Positions 36,150 to 45,040 of a stretch of 64,000 nucleotides of DNA are shown here, in pieces (the stretch's first letter is position 1; every line of letters begins with the position of its first letter). The notes beneath the pieces are model-generated. The model worked only from the letters and a program-made list of their open reading frames with translations. It was not told where the DNA came from and searched no databases. This stretch comes from Acidobacteriales bacterium 59-55 (lineage in GTDB: Bacteria; Acidobacteriota; Terriglobia; Terriglobales; Acidobacteriaceae), in NCBI GenBank assembly GCA_001897435.1, contig MKSV01000002.1, forward strand, positions 1-64,000, given 5' to 3'. The translations under genes and the position numbers were made by a program.

Positions 36150-36881
36150 CTAGCCGCCCATATTGAAGTTGACGGATACGGTCGTATCAACCTCGGTAGG
36201 CTCGCCATTCAAAATGTAAGGCTTGTAGCGCCAAGTGCGGACGGCATCGACCGCGCTTGCGCGCAACATCTCCGGACCGCTGACCACCTGCAGGTTTGTG
36301 ATCGTTCCTGTCTTGGAGATGATCGCGTGCAGGACGACCGTGCCGGAGACATGGGCTGCCCGGGCAATGGGAGGATAGGTGGGGTTGACCCCGCCAATCT
36401 TCGAACCGGCGACAACGCCGCTCGATACCCGAACCGGACCCTTGGGCTTTTCGACGCGGACAACCGGAGCAGGAGCGGTTCCAATGCCGCCCATCACGCC
36501 GCCGGGAACGCCGCTGCCGCTACCCATGCCGCTCATGCCGGCAACGCCGGCCATCTGCGGCGCCGGAGCCGAATCCTCCTTGAGCATCTTGATGTCCTTG
36601 GGGATCTTAGTCGGGGCGTGCAGGCCCTGATCGATCTCCGAGACCATCTTGATGGGCTTCACGATCTGCTGGGGCGGAGGCGGAGGCGGAGGCGGAGGCG
36701 GAGGAGGCGGAGCAGATATCATCGCCGTCAGCGCGGTCTTGGGCAGAGCGTCGGGATACAACAGCGGAATCAGGATCATCGTCGCCACGATCACGCCATT
36801 GAAGATGAGCGTCGCGATCATCCAGTACTTGGACTTGGTCTTGATCTTCCCGCTGGATTCGATCATTGAATCTTCAAACAT
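36150..36881 (-). CDS. tonB: Energy transducer TonB
   Basis: The 243-residue protein has one N-terminal transmembrane helix (A-T-L-I-F-N-G-V-I-V-A-T-M-I-L), a run of 13 prolines, a Gly/Met-rich spacer and a C-terminal TonB domain with Y-P-P-I-A-R-A-A-H-V-S-G-T-V-V and V-R-T-W-R-Y-K-P-Y. It links the ExbB/ExbD motor to outer-membrane receptors such as the two Oar-like proteins in this window. The proline run is encoded by repeated GGCGGA triplet pairs on the plus strand near 36673-36712, which could change length by slippage. AGAGG precedes the ATG. Confidence 0.92.
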   Translation of the reverse strand: MFEDSMIESSGKIKTKSKYWMIATLIFNGVIVATMILIPLLYPDALPKTALTAMISAPPPPPPPPPPPPPQQIVKPIKMVSEIDQGLHAPTKIPKDIKMLKEDSAPAPQMAGVAGMSGMGSGSGVPGGVMGGIGTAPAPVVRVEKPKGPVRVSSGVVAGSKIGGVNPTYPPIARAAHVSGTVVLHAIISKTGTITNLQVVSGPEMLRASAVDAVRTWRYKPYILNGEPTEVDTTVSVNFNMGG

Positions 36882-36983
36882 ATGTAGCCTCTTTGCTGTG
36901 AAGAAGAGCTATTTTCCTTAGACACCGGCCCGTACGGATTTGTTCCCTCATGGAACCCCACTCGGTAAACCGAGCCGGGCGAC

Positions 36984-37946
36984 CTACGCTTTGGCTCGCT
37001 TTCCTGTCGGCAGGCTGGTCGATTTGCCCCGCTTTGCCCGCCACTCCTGATACGCCACCAGCATCGGCGACGCGATCACGATCGAAGAGTACGTTCCAAT
37101 CAAAATGCCGATGACGAGCGCAAAGGAGAATCCGTGCAGCACCTCGCCGCCAAAGAGATACAAACAGAGCACAGTCAGAAAGGTCAAGCCCGACGAGATC
37201 ACGGTTCGGCTCAACGTCTGGTTGATGCTGCGATTCACCAGATCGGCCAGCGGCTCTCTCCGCGAGAGCGAGAGATTCTCGCGAATGCGGTCGAAGATGA
37301 CGATGGTGTCGTTCATGGAGTAACCGATCAGGGTGAGAAGCGCAGCAATCACTGTAAGCGTCAGTTCCTTGTTCGTCAAACTGAACGCGCCCAGCGTAAT
37401 CACCGTGTCGTGGAAGACTGCCGCGACCGCGGCCACGCCGTAGATCAGCTCGAAGCGGAACCACAGATAGACCAACATCCCCAACAGGGAATAGAGCGTC
37501 GCGTAGATCGCCTGCCGCTGCAACTGCTTACCGGCGGTGGGGCCAACGATCTGAACCTGTTCGATATTGAACGACGAATCATGGTAGTTCGCCGACAGGG
37601 CATGTTCGACGCTTTCGCGTCCGGCATCGTGCGCCGTATCGGTCGCCGTGGTGATCGGCAGGGCGATGATGACCTTATTGGCCGCATTGCCGCTGGGATC
37701 GCTGACCCGCTGGATGCGGGCATCGTGAATTCCGGCCAGATCCATGGCATGGCGGATGTGATCCTCATTGGGAACCTGGCTGAAGTCCACCCGGATCTGG
37801 GTGCCGCCCTTGAAGTCGACGCCCAGCGGGATGTGATGCCAGAACGCCATGCTGAAAACGCCGGCGATCAAAAGGATCAGGGAAAAGCCAAGGAAATACC
37901 ACTTCTTCCCCAGCCAGTCGATATTCGGATTATGAAACAGTTCCAC
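36984..37946 (-). CDS. secF: Protein translocase subunit SecF
   Basis: The 320-residue RND-type membrane protein has the SecF start W-Y-F-L-G-F-S-L-I-L, G-V-D-F-K-G-G-T-Q-I-R in the first periplasmic domain, and the conserved membrane motifs Y-S-M-N-D-T-I-V-I-F-D-R-I-R-E-N with its proton-path Asp. With SecD it pulls translocating proteins into the periplasm. The start is GTG. It is 55 bp downstream of secD on the same strand. Confidence 0.95.
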   Translation of the reverse strand: MELFHNPNIDWLGKKWYFLGFSLILLIAGVFSMAFWHHIPLGVDFKGGTQIRVDFSQVPNEDHIRHAMDLAGIHDARIQRVSDPSGNAANKVIIALPITTATDTAHDAGRESVEHALSANYHDSSFNIEQVQIVGPTAGKQLQRQAIYATLYSLLGMLVYLWFRFELIYGVAAVAAVFHDTVITLGAFSLTNKELTLTVIAALLTLIGYSMNDTIVIFDRIRENLSLSRREPLADLVNRSINQTLSRTVISSGLTFLTVLCLYLFGGEVLHGFSFALVIGILIGTYSSIVIASPMLVAYQEWRAKRGKSTSLPTGKRAKA

Positions 37947-38001
37947 GCTCTTACGCCCTCAGCGGCAGCCGGTCAGGCACCGCAATTTCTTACAAAAAGA
38001 T

Positions 38002-39609
38002 CTAAATCGACAGCGGTGCGCCGCGGCCTTTTCTGAGCAGCTCGGCCTCGAAGATGACCCGCGACACATAAACCGCGGTAAACAGGTTTGCCAGCAAACC
38101 GAAGACCAGCGTCACGGCAAAGCCCTGCACCGGCCCTGAACCGAAGAGGAACAGGATCGCCGCCGAAACGATCGTGGTGACGTGGGTATCGAAGATGGTC
38201 GTCCAGGCATGGGCAAAGCCCTGCTGCACGGCAACCGCCGTACTCTTGCCGTTGCGCAGTTCTTCTCGAATACGCTCGAAGATCAGCACGTTCGAGTCGA
38301 CGCCCATGCCGATGGTCAGGATGACGCCCGCGATGCCCGGCAGCGTGAGCGTAGCCCCTGCATACCCCATGAAGCCCAGCAGAATCACCAGGTTCAGGAT
38401 CAGCGCGACGTTGGCGTTGATGCCCGCCTCGCGATAGTAGACCAGCATGAAAATCATGACCGCCAGCATGCCGGAGACAGCCGCGATTACGCCCTGACGG
38501 ATCGACGATGCGCCGAGGCTGGGACCGACCGTTCTCGTCTCCAGGTAGGAGACCGAGGCGGGCATCGCGCCCGTGCGCAGCATCAGCGAAAGGTCAGACG
38601 CCTGTTGCTTGGTGAAGCCGCCCGTAATCTCGCCGCTGTCGCGGATCGCGCCGTCGATGGCCGCGACCTCGCGGACCTTGTTGTCCAGCACGATGGCCAT
38701 CGAACCCGGCGTCGCGCTCGTCTTGCTATGGGTCGACGTGTACTTGTAGAAGCGGTCGCCGGCCTCGGTCGTCAGGTTGAAGTGAATGTTCGGGCGGCCG
38801 TTCTGGTCGGTCGACGGCTGCGCATCGCGGAAGTCCGTGCCCTCAACCTCGCTGACGCGCTTGAGCAGCCAGACCTGGTCGGGCATGCCCGCCGAGCCCA
38901 CCCCGTGCAGCAGCATGGAGTCCGGCGGAATGACACCGTTGTTGGCCGTCAGCGCATCGGCGTCAGTGCCGTAGGGTCCGCCCACGACAGCATGAATCGA
39001 CAGCTTGGCCGTCGACTGAATGACGTCCTCAACCTCGGAGACGTTGCTGATGCCCGGCAGTTCGACGAGAATCTCGTTCTCTCCCAGGCCGTACTTCTGA
39101 ATCGTAGGTTCGGTGACGCCCAGCTTGTCGATGCGCTCGCGGATGGTGTCGATCGAGGTATTGAGAGTGCGAGTCCTCAGATCGGCCAGCGCCGACGGCT
39201 TCATGGTGAGCCTCGAATTGCCCGAAGCGCTGGTGTTGACGTCATACGCGCTGTAATCGGTGCCGGTCAGCACTCCGCGAAGGTCGCTCAGCCGGGTCGA
39301 CGGAACTCCGCTGATGACGATGGTCTCGGGATTCGCCGGATCGGTCTTGCCCACCGAGGCGCCGGTGATGCCAGCCTTCTGCAGTTCGGCTTCGAGCCTG
39401 GCCACGTCGTGGTCCGTCGCCGAGGTGATGGCCTCCTCCACATGAACCTGGAGCACCAGGTGGATGCCGCCCTTCAGGTCCAGCCCAAGATGAATGCGCT
39501 TCAGGATCGACTCCTTCAGGCTACCGTGCGGTATGCCGACGAAGCCGAAGACGAAGACCAACAGTACCCCAACGATGAATAGCGACTTACCGGTCAGATT
39601 CTTGCCCAT
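38002..39609 (-). CDS. secD: Protein translocase subunit SecD
   Basis: The 535-residue partner of SecF has an N-terminal helix, the D-L-K-G-G-I-H-L-V-L-Q-V motif, a P1 head domain, and membrane motifs L-P-G-I-A-G-V-I-L-T-I-G-M-G-V-D-S-N-V-L-I-F-split across the fourth helix with its essential Asp, then E-R-I-R-E-E-L. Length is intermediate between short Gram-positive and E. coli SecD (615). It follows yajC in the usual yajC-secD-secF order. Confidence 0.95.
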   Translation of the reverse strand: MGKNLTGKSLFIVGVLLVFVFGFVGIPHGSLKESILKRIHLGLDLKGGIHLVLQVHVEEAITSATDHDVARLEAELQKAGITGASVGKTDPANPETIVISGVPSTRLSDLRGVLTGTDYSAYDVNTSASGNSRLTMKPSALADLRTRTLNTSIDTIRERIDKLGVTEPTIQKYGLGENEILVELPGISNVSEVEDVIQSTAKLSIHAVVGGPYGTDADALTANNGVIPPDSMLLHGVGSAGMPDQVWLLKRVSEVEGTDFRDAQPSTDQNGRPNIHFNLTTEAGDRFYKYTSTHSKTSATPGSMAIVLDNKVREVAAIDGAIRDSGEITGGFTKQQASDLSLMLRTGAMPASVSYLETRTVGPSLGASSIRQGVIAAVSGMLAVMIFMLVYYREAGINANVALILNLVILLGFMGYAGATLTLPGIAGVILTIGMGVDSNVLIFERIREELRNGKSTAVAVQQGFAHAWTTIFDTHVTTIVSAAILFLFGSGPVQGFAVTLVFGLLANLFTAVYVSRVIFEAELLRKGRGAPLSI

Positions 39610-39759
39610 GATCTCTTATTGAAGGTGCGACCGGCAGCGCCGTATGTGCCGGCCCCGCCATCCCATCCTTACTTCTTCCTCGCCCGTATTGAACGGCTGA
39701 ATCGAATAACTGTCTGAACGTCATGCAACTGCCCGCGGGGAGCAGCTCCCTGCTGAATT

Positions 39760-40089
39760 CTATGCCTCTGTCTCTGTCGTCACCGCGGCGATGGCCTGCT
39801 TGGCGAACTCCAGCTTGATGCCGTCCGGCTGCACGCGCAGGATCACGCCGTCGTCCTTGACGGTGATAATTGTCCCCTTGATGCCGCCGTTGGTGGTGAC
39901 GCGATCACCGGCCTTCAACGCGGCCAGCATCTGCTGCCACTTTTTCTGCTTCCTCTGGTTGGGCACGATCATCAAAAAATAAAGCGCGACGAAAAACAGG
40001 ATCGGCAGCGCCAATCCGCCCAGATTGCCCAATCCGAATCCGCCTGCCGCGCCCTGCAACCACATTGCCAGCATCAATCGAAACTCCAT
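39760..40089 (-). CDS. yajC: Preprotein translocase accessory subunit YajC
   Basis: The 109-residue membrane protein starts M-E-F-R-L-M-L-A-M, has one helix (L-P-I-L-F-F-V-A-L-Y-F-L-M-I-V-P), then N-Q-R-K-Q-K-K-W-Q-Q-M and the G-D-R-V-T-T-N-G-G-I-K-G-T-I signature. It associates with SecDF. A longer frame to 40137 is open but the extension is not family-like. The tgt gene, which usually precedes yajC, is displaced by 3.6 kb here. Confidence 0.92.
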   Translation of the reverse strand: MEFRLMLAMWLQGAAGGFGLGNLGGLALPILFFVALYFLMIVPNQRKQKKWQQMLAALKAGDRVTTNGGIKGTIITVKDDGVILRVQPDGIKLEFAKQAIAAVTTETEA

Positions 40090-40293
40090 TCCACCGCTTG
40101 TCTTCTTGTTTTTCCATGCCCACGCAGTCCGAAACACACGCGCGGTCGAAGCGCTCCAACCGACGCGGCTTCGCTCTCAGGCCATAAAAGGGTGCCTAGC
40201 CCCTAAGCATCGCGTAACCGTCCCCCTCTGTCAAGGCGGCGGCAATGGAAAGACGGCCGATCCAAGCTCAATAGCGGCCCTGATCCAACCTGG

Positions 40294-40515
40294 GTACCCT
40301 CTGAATTTAAGTCCGGCTTTGTTCAGGGCACGGCTTTCCAGGGGGTGCAGAAAAACTCTGGTTTTCGTTAAGGACACGGCTTCAGCCGTGTCGAGAGTGC
40401 TTTGTTTACCGTGGGGCTTTAGCCCCTGGGTACGCCTTTCGTTCGATCCGAACTTTTTTCGCAGCCTGCTTCAGCCGCTGAGGGAATGTTTGAAGCCTTA
40501 ATCAGACCGTCCCTA
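40294..40515. repeat. Nested repeats: family C element interrupted by a family B element
   Basis: Outer ends (CTCTGAATTTAAGTCCGGCT on the left; GCCTTAATCAG and GTCCCT on the right) match the ends of the intact family C copy at 30003-30150. The middle, about 40339-40468, is instead a copy of family B, with ACACGGCTTCAGCCGTGT and GGGGCTTTAGCCCC palindromes and imperfect ends GCAGAAAAACTCTGG and CCGAACTTTTTTCGC. Its right edge reaches the end of the DUF3037 gene. The gap 40090-40293 holds no recognised gene. Confidence 0.65.
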
Positions 40516-40899
40516 CGTGGCCAGCAACCGTTGCGAAAGCTGCTCCATCGCCTGTCCGGGAACATCGCACAATCCGCTATGCACCGGCGAAACCTGGATG
40601 ATGGTGCTGCGCGGCGAAACCAGCCAATGGAACCGCTCGCGCTGGCTCAATCGCGCAATCGGCCCGGCGGAAACATCCCCTGCAGCGATCCGTGGAATCG
40701 CCTCCAGGTGCTTTCGCACCAGCTCGATATCGATCTCCGGCCACAGCGCCCGGAGCCGTGCCTCGTCGACCTCGACCCGCGCCTCCAGAAACCGGCGCTC
40801 CAGGCAAAAGACGATGACACCGGCGTTGATGAACTCTCCCCGCTCGACGCGCGGAACCACGCGCACCACGGCGTAATCAAACGAGCTCGGCACGGGCAC
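40513..40899 (-). CDS. DUF3037 protein
   Basis: The 128-residue product begins at a GTG inside the last codons of the HipA-like gene and reads S-S-F-D-Y-A-V-V-R-V-V-P-R-V-E-R-G-E-F, then I-N-A-G-V-I-V-F-C, the DUF3037 opening. GTG codons at 40899 and 40893 are both possible. DUF3037 genes are typically paired with HipA-like kinase genes, as here, with a 23-bp overlap. Function is unknown; a toxin-antitoxin or regulatory partnership has been suggested by analogy only. Confidence 0.82.
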   Translation of the reverse strand: MPVPSSFDYAVVRVVPRVERGEFINAGVIVFCLERRFLEARVEVDEARLRALWPEIDIELVRKHLEAIPRIAAGDVSAGPIARLSQRERFHWLVSPRSTIIQVSPVHSGLCDVPGQAMEQLSQRLLAT

Positions 40900-41659
40900 G
40901 GATCGCCTCCTCGACAAACTTCGATGAACTCTCCAGCCGCCGGGCGAAGAATTCCAGATAGACGGCCCGCTTCTCTGCCGCGCCCAGATCCTTCGCCTCG
41001 GGCAGCAGCCAGGCCGCCGGCACCTCTTCAAGAATCCGCGCAAACACATCCGGATTCAACCGCTTACGAGCGATAACATCAGCCTCTTCAAGCGCACTCG
41101 CCCAGGGCAGAAGAATATGCTGCTTCACCTCGCGAAAGACGGTCTCTGCCTTACCCGCCATGCTCTTCCAATCGTGGTGGAAGTAGAGCGCGGCCCCATG
41201 GTCGATGAAGTAAAGCTCCCGATGCCAGCAGAGCAGGTTGGCGTTGCGCGGCGTGCGATCCACGTTGGCCACAAACGCATCGAACCACACCGCCAGCGAA
41301 GCCGTCCGCGCATCCGCCGTGTCTCCCGCCGCCGGGTCGAACATCGACGAGCCGGGCAGGTAGTCGAGCGCCAGATTCAGCCCCACGCTCGCCCGCAGCA
41401 GGTCGCGAATCTCCTCGTCCGGCTCGTTGCGCCCCAGCGCGGCGTCTACCTCGACCAGTACCAGTTCAGGAACCTTCAGCCCCAGCGCCCGGCCAATCTC
41501 TCCTGCCACCAGCTCCGCCGCCAGCGCCAGCGGCCCCTGTCCCGCGCCGCGAAACTTCAGCACGTACAAGCCCAGGTCGTCGGCCTCGACGATCGCGGGC
41601 AGCGAGCCGCCCTCGCGCAGAGGAGTAACGTACTGTGTCGCCCGAACCGTCCGTATCAT
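40877..41659 (-). CDS. HipA-like kinase-fold protein
   Basis: The 260-residue protein resembles the HipA kinase core without the usual N-terminal subdomain: V-E-A-D-D-L-G-L-Y-V-L-K-F-R-G with a likely ATP-lysine, E-L-V-A-G-E-I-G-R-A-L-G-L, a catalytic loop F-V-A-N-V-D-R-T-P-R-N-A-N-L, and the metal-binding F-I-D-H-G. HipA phosphorylates glutamyl-tRNA synthetase, but that should not be assumed for this shorter group. It overlaps the DUF3037 gene by 23 bp, so the two are co-translated. Confidence 0.82.
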   Translation of the reverse strand: MIRTVRATQYVTPLREGGSLPAIVEADDLGLYVLKFRGAGQGPLALAAELVAGEIGRALGLKVPELVLVEVDAALGRNEPDEEIRDLLRASVGLNLALDYLPGSSMFDPAAGDTADARTASLAVWFDAFVANVDRTPRNANLLCWHRELYFIDHGAALYFHHDWKSMAGKAETVFREVKQHILLPWASALEEADVIARKRLNPDVFARILEEVPAAWLLPEAKDLGAAEKRAVYLEFFARRLESSSKFVEEAIRARAELV

Positions 41660-41735
41660 CCATCACAGTGTAGCGACTGCGCCGCTCCCGCCGCTGCGCT
41701 TTCTGATCCGCCCGCTTCTGCACTATGCTTCCTCT

Positions 41736-42242
41736 ATGCCCATCACCGACGACCTCGCCGCCATCGCCCGCCAGGAAGCAGAACTGATCTTTCCCTCCTT
41801 CGATGCCGAATCCGCCTGGCGCCTCGGCCTTTCGCTCCGCGAGCTTGCCGTCGCCCGCAACTACTCCATCGTCATCGACATCCGCCGCTTCGGCCAGCCC
41901 CACCAGCCGCTCTTCTACACCGCCATGTCCGGCACCACGCCCGACAACCCCCGCTGGGTGCAGCGCAAGAATAACGTCGTCGCCCGCTTTCATCGCAGCT
42001 CCTACGCCGTCGGCCTCGCCCTGCAGCAGACGGGCCTGACCTTCAACGCCCGGTACTCGCTACCCGACGCCGACTACGCCGCCCACGGCGGCTGCTTCCC
42101 GATCAAGGTCGCCGGAACCGGCATCGTCGGCTCTGTCACCGTCTCCGGACTGACTCAGCGCGAGGACCACAACCTCGTCGTCGAAGCCATCTGCGGCCAA
42201 CTCGGCCGCGACTACAACACCCTGCGCCTGGTCGCCGAGTAA
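41736..42242 (+). CDS. UPF0303/heme-degrading-domain (HbpS/GlcG-like fold) protein
   Basis: The 168-residue protein matches the UPF0303 group: A-I-A-R-Q-E-A-E-L-I-F-P-S-F, L-A-V-A-R-N-Y-S-I-V-I-D-I-R-R-F, R-W-V-Q-R-K-N-N-V-V-A-R-F-H-R-S-S, and A-H-G-G-C-F-P-I-K-V. Members have the GlcG/HbpS alpha-beta fold, and some bind small ligands or heme; the physiological role is open. It is divergent from the HipA-like gene and converges with the FAD oxidoreductase, with two bases between stops. Confidence 0.85.
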   Translation: MPITDDLAAIARQEAELIFPSFDAESAWRLGLSLRELAVARNYSIVIDIRRFGQPHQPLFYTAMSGTTPDNPRWVQRKNNVVARFHRSSYAVGLALQQTGLTFNARYSLPDADYAAHGGCFPIKVAGTGIVGSVTVSGLTQREDHNLVVEAICGQLGRDYNTLRLVAE

Positions 42243-42244
42243 CG

Positions 42245-43666
42245 TCAGCCAAAATCTTTCAGCGCCCGCAGCGCCGCCAGATGCCCGCACATGCCATGCA
42301 CTCCTCCTCCCGGAGGAGTCGATGCCGAGCACAGGTACAGCCCCTTTGCCCCCGCCCGGTAGAGCGACAGGGTGGGCCGCGCCACCATCTGCCCCAGCGT
42401 CATTGCGCCCCCCGAAATATCCCCGCCAACGAGATTGGCGTTCGCCTCCTCAAGCGCCTTTGTTCCCATCACATGCCGCGCCAGAACGCACTCCCGAAAC
42501 CCCGGAGCGAACCGCGCCACCTGCGCCTCGATCGCCTCCAGCGCCGATCCCTGCCAGCCATTCGGCACATGGCAATAGGCCCACGCCGTATGCCTGCCCG
42601 CAGGTCCGCCTGCAGGAGTGCGCGTCGCATCGAACAGACTCGGCTGCGTCACCAGAACGAAAGGCCGCGCCGCCGCCTCTCCCCGCCACGGCGCACTCTC
42701 CGCGGCGGCAATCTCGCCCAGCGTTCCGCCCACATGCACCGTCGCCGCCCGCAGGCACTCCGGCGCCCGCCACGGAATCGGCTCGCTCAGCGCCCAATCC
42801 ACCTTGAAGACTCCCGGCCCGTAGGCAAAACGCCCCAGCTTCTTCGCATAGCTGTGCGATAACCGCTCCCCTGCCAGCAACCGCAACTGGCGCGGCGTCA
42901 CGTCGCACAGAATTGCGTCCGCCTCTCCGACCTCACGCAGATCGCGTATCCGCACGCCGGTCAGAATCGCTCCCCCAAGGCTCACAAGATAGGCTGCCAG
43001 CGCATCGGACAGCGCCTGCGCTCCACCCTCGACAATCGGCCAGCTGCTTGCCTGCCCTGCCACCGCCAGCACCAATCCCACCGCCGAACTCGCGATGCTT
43101 CCGAGCGGCCTCGCCGAATGCGCCGCGCACCCCGCAAACAAAGCTCGCGCCCGCTCGCCTCGAAACCGCATCTTCGCCAGCGCCGTGGCAGGCAACATAG
43201 CGGATGCTCCAAACCGCGCCAGCAGTAAAGGATGCCGAGGCAGATGCACTACCGGCCCCAACACTTCGCCGCACAACTCCGACCAGCCAGCAGCCAGCGG
43301 CTGCATCAGCCGCCGCCACGCCGCCCGATCCACACCAAGTCCCGCCGCCGTCGCCTCGACGCTATGCTCCAGCATCACCGCCGAGCCGTCGTCGAGCGGA
43401 TGCGCCATTACCGCCTCAGGCTCAATCCAGCGCAGCCCGAACCGCGCCAGCGGCAACTCGCGAAAGAACGGCGAAGCTACGCCCAACGGATAGACCGAAG
43501 ACCCCACATCATGCCGAAACCCCGGCAAGGTCAGCTCCGCCGTCCGCACCGCGCCGCCAACCGTGGCCTCAGCTTCAAAGACCGTCACCGCGACCCCGGC
43601 CCGCGCCAGCGTAATCGCCGCGCTCAACCCATTCGGTCCCGCCCCGACAATCGCCGCCCGCTTCAT
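42245..43666 (-). CDS. FAD-dependent oxidoreductase of the phytoene-desaturase-like family
   Basis: The 473-residue flavoprotein opens with M-K-R-A-A-I-V-G-A-G-P-N-G-L-S-A-A, a Rossmann dinucleotide-binding motif, then V-F-E-A-E-A-T-V-G-G-A-V-R-T, and ends with G-L-Y-L-C-S-A-S-T-P-P-G-G-G-V-H-G-M, the FAD-contacting C-terminal motif of the phytoene-desaturase/retinol-saturase branch. No carotenoid genes are nearby, so the substrate is unknown. It starts 26 bp after the end of tgt. Confidence 0.88.
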   Translation of the reverse strand: MKRAAIVGAGPNGLSAAITLARAGVAVTVFEAEATVGGAVRTAELTLPGFRHDVGSSVYPLGVASPFFRELPLARFGLRWIEPEAVMAHPLDDGSAVMLEHSVEATAAGLGVDRAAWRRLMQPLAAGWSELCGEVLGPVVHLPRHPLLLARFGASAMLPATALAKMRFRGERARALFAGCAAHSARPLGSIASSAVGLVLAVAGQASSWPIVEGGAQALSDALAAYLVSLGGAILTGVRIRDLREVGEADAILCDVTPRQLRLLAGERLSHSYAKKLGRFAYGPGVFKVDWALSEPIPWRAPECLRAATVHVGGTLGEIAAAESAPWRGEAAARPFVLVTQPSLFDATRTPAGGPAGRHTAWAYCHVPNGWQGSALEAIEAQVARFAPGFRECVLARHVMGTKALEEANANLVGGDISGGAMTLGQMVARPTLSLYRAGAKGLYLCSASTPPGGGVHGMCGHLAALRALKDFG

Positions 43667-43692
43667 CAGGCGAGCATAGCGCACCCGCCGCC

Positions 43693-44823
43693 CTATCCGG
43701 CCAGATCCCGCCGCACCCTCTGCATGGTGTCAAGATAAAACGCCAGATTGTGCACCGAGTTCAACGTAAGCCCCAGCGCCTCGCCCGACACAAACAGGTG
43801 CCGCAGGTATGCCCGCGAATATCTCCGGCAGACCATGCAGCCGCATGACTCGTCGATAGGCCGCGCATCCTCCGCATACTCCTTGCGCTTGATGTTCATC
43901 CGCACCACCGGCCCACCAACTTCTTCGCGCATGAACAGCAGCCCATGCCGGCCGGCGCGCGTGGGCAACACGCAGTCCATCATGTCGACGCCCATCCGCG
44001 CGTACTCTTCAATCTCATCGGGATACCCCACGCCCATCACATAGCGCGGCTTATCCTTCGGCAGCCACTCCAGCGTGAGTGCAATCATCTCCCGCGTCAC
44101 CTCGCGCGGCTCCCCGACGGCAAGGCCGCCGATCGCATACCCCGGCAAGTCCATCTCCACCAGCCGCTCGGCGCTCTCCCGCCTCAGGTCTGCGTACATC
44201 CCGCCCTGCACAATCCCGAACAGGCTCTGCGTCGCGCCGTCTCTCTGCTGAAACCACGGCACCCGTTCTTTATGTAACTCAAAATGATCTTTTGACCGCT
44301 GCGCCCAGGCATGGGTCAGCGCCATCGAATCCCGTGTCCGCTCATAGGTCGCCGGATGCTCCACGCACTCGTCGAAGACCATCATCACATCCGCGCCCAG
44401 CGCAATCTGTACGTCCATCGAGTGCTCGGGCGAGAAGAAGTGCTTGCTCCCATCGAGGTGCGACCGGAACTCCGCGCCGTCGGGCGTCACCTTGCGCAGG
44501 CTGCTCAGGCTGAAGACCTGGAAGCCGCCCGAGTCGGTCAGCATGGGCCGCTCCCAGCTCATGAAACGATGCACGCCGCCCGTCCGCGCAATCAACTCGT
44601 GCCCCGGCCGGAGGTACAGGTGATAGGTGTTCGCCAGGATGATCTCCGCGCCCCTGCCGTCCGAGCCCATCGCTTCAAGCACGCCCTGCTCGACGGCCTT
44701 CACGCTGGCCGCCGTTCCCACCGGCATAAAGACCGGGGTCTCGACGACGCCATGCGGCAGCATCAGCCGTCCCCGGCGCCCGCCACCCGCATCCGTCCTG
44801 TCCACCTGAAACGTGAGGCCCAT
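43693..44823 (-). CDS. tgt: tRNA-guanine(34) transglycosylase
   Basis: The 376-residue enzyme exchanges guanine-34 for preQ1 in tRNAs with GUN anticodons. Motifs are P-V-F-M-P-V-G-T, L-A-N-T-Y-H-L, T-D-S-G-G-F-Q-V-F-S with the general acid/base Asp, the nucleophile Asp in M-M-D-C-V-L-P-T-R, and the zinc site C-G-C-M-V-C-R-R-Y-S-R-A-Y-L-R-H. The frame is open to 44943, but the family N-terminus begins at M-G-L-T-F-Q-V-D. Confidence 0.95.
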   Translation of the reverse strand: MGLTFQVDRTDAGGGRRGRLMLPHGVVETPVFMPVGTAASVKAVEQGVLEAMGSDGRGAEIILANTYHLYLRPGHELIARTGGVHRFMSWERPMLTDSGGFQVFSLSSLRKVTPDGAEFRSHLDGSKHFFSPEHSMDVQIALGADVMMVFDECVEHPATYERTRDSMALTHAWAQRSKDHFELHKERVPWFQQRDGATQSLFGIVQGGMYADLRRESAERLVEMDLPGYAIGGLAVGEPREVTREMIALTLEWLPKDKPRYVMGVGYPDEIEEYARMGVDMMDCVLPTRAGRHGLLFMREEVGGPVVRMNIKRKEYAEDARPIDESCGCMVCRRYSRAYLRHLFVSGEALGLTLNSVHNLAFYLDTMQRVRRDLAG

Positions 44824-45040
44824 CTGTAAATTGTAGAGGCACAATCTCCGCCTGCTTGGAATTGGCGTGCATGGCAGCGCAATCGTCGAGCACAAGCCGC
44901 CATCATCAAATCCAGATTGAACCGTCCCCGGCAATCCCGGCATCCAAGGTAAGAAAGCGACGAGCAGAAGGCTCCCTGAAGTTCTTTCAAGGCACCGACA
45001 CCAGATCGCAGTACCATGCCCATCAAGAGGAGAATCACCT

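Noticed and set aside
38182-39582. A 466-codon open frame antisense to secD
   Set aside because: The sense gene is unmistakable; the antisense product is an Arg/His/Asp-rich shadow.
40025-40501. Plus-strand frame of 158 codons near yajC
   Set aside because: It runs through repeat elements and antisense of yajC; a chance frame.
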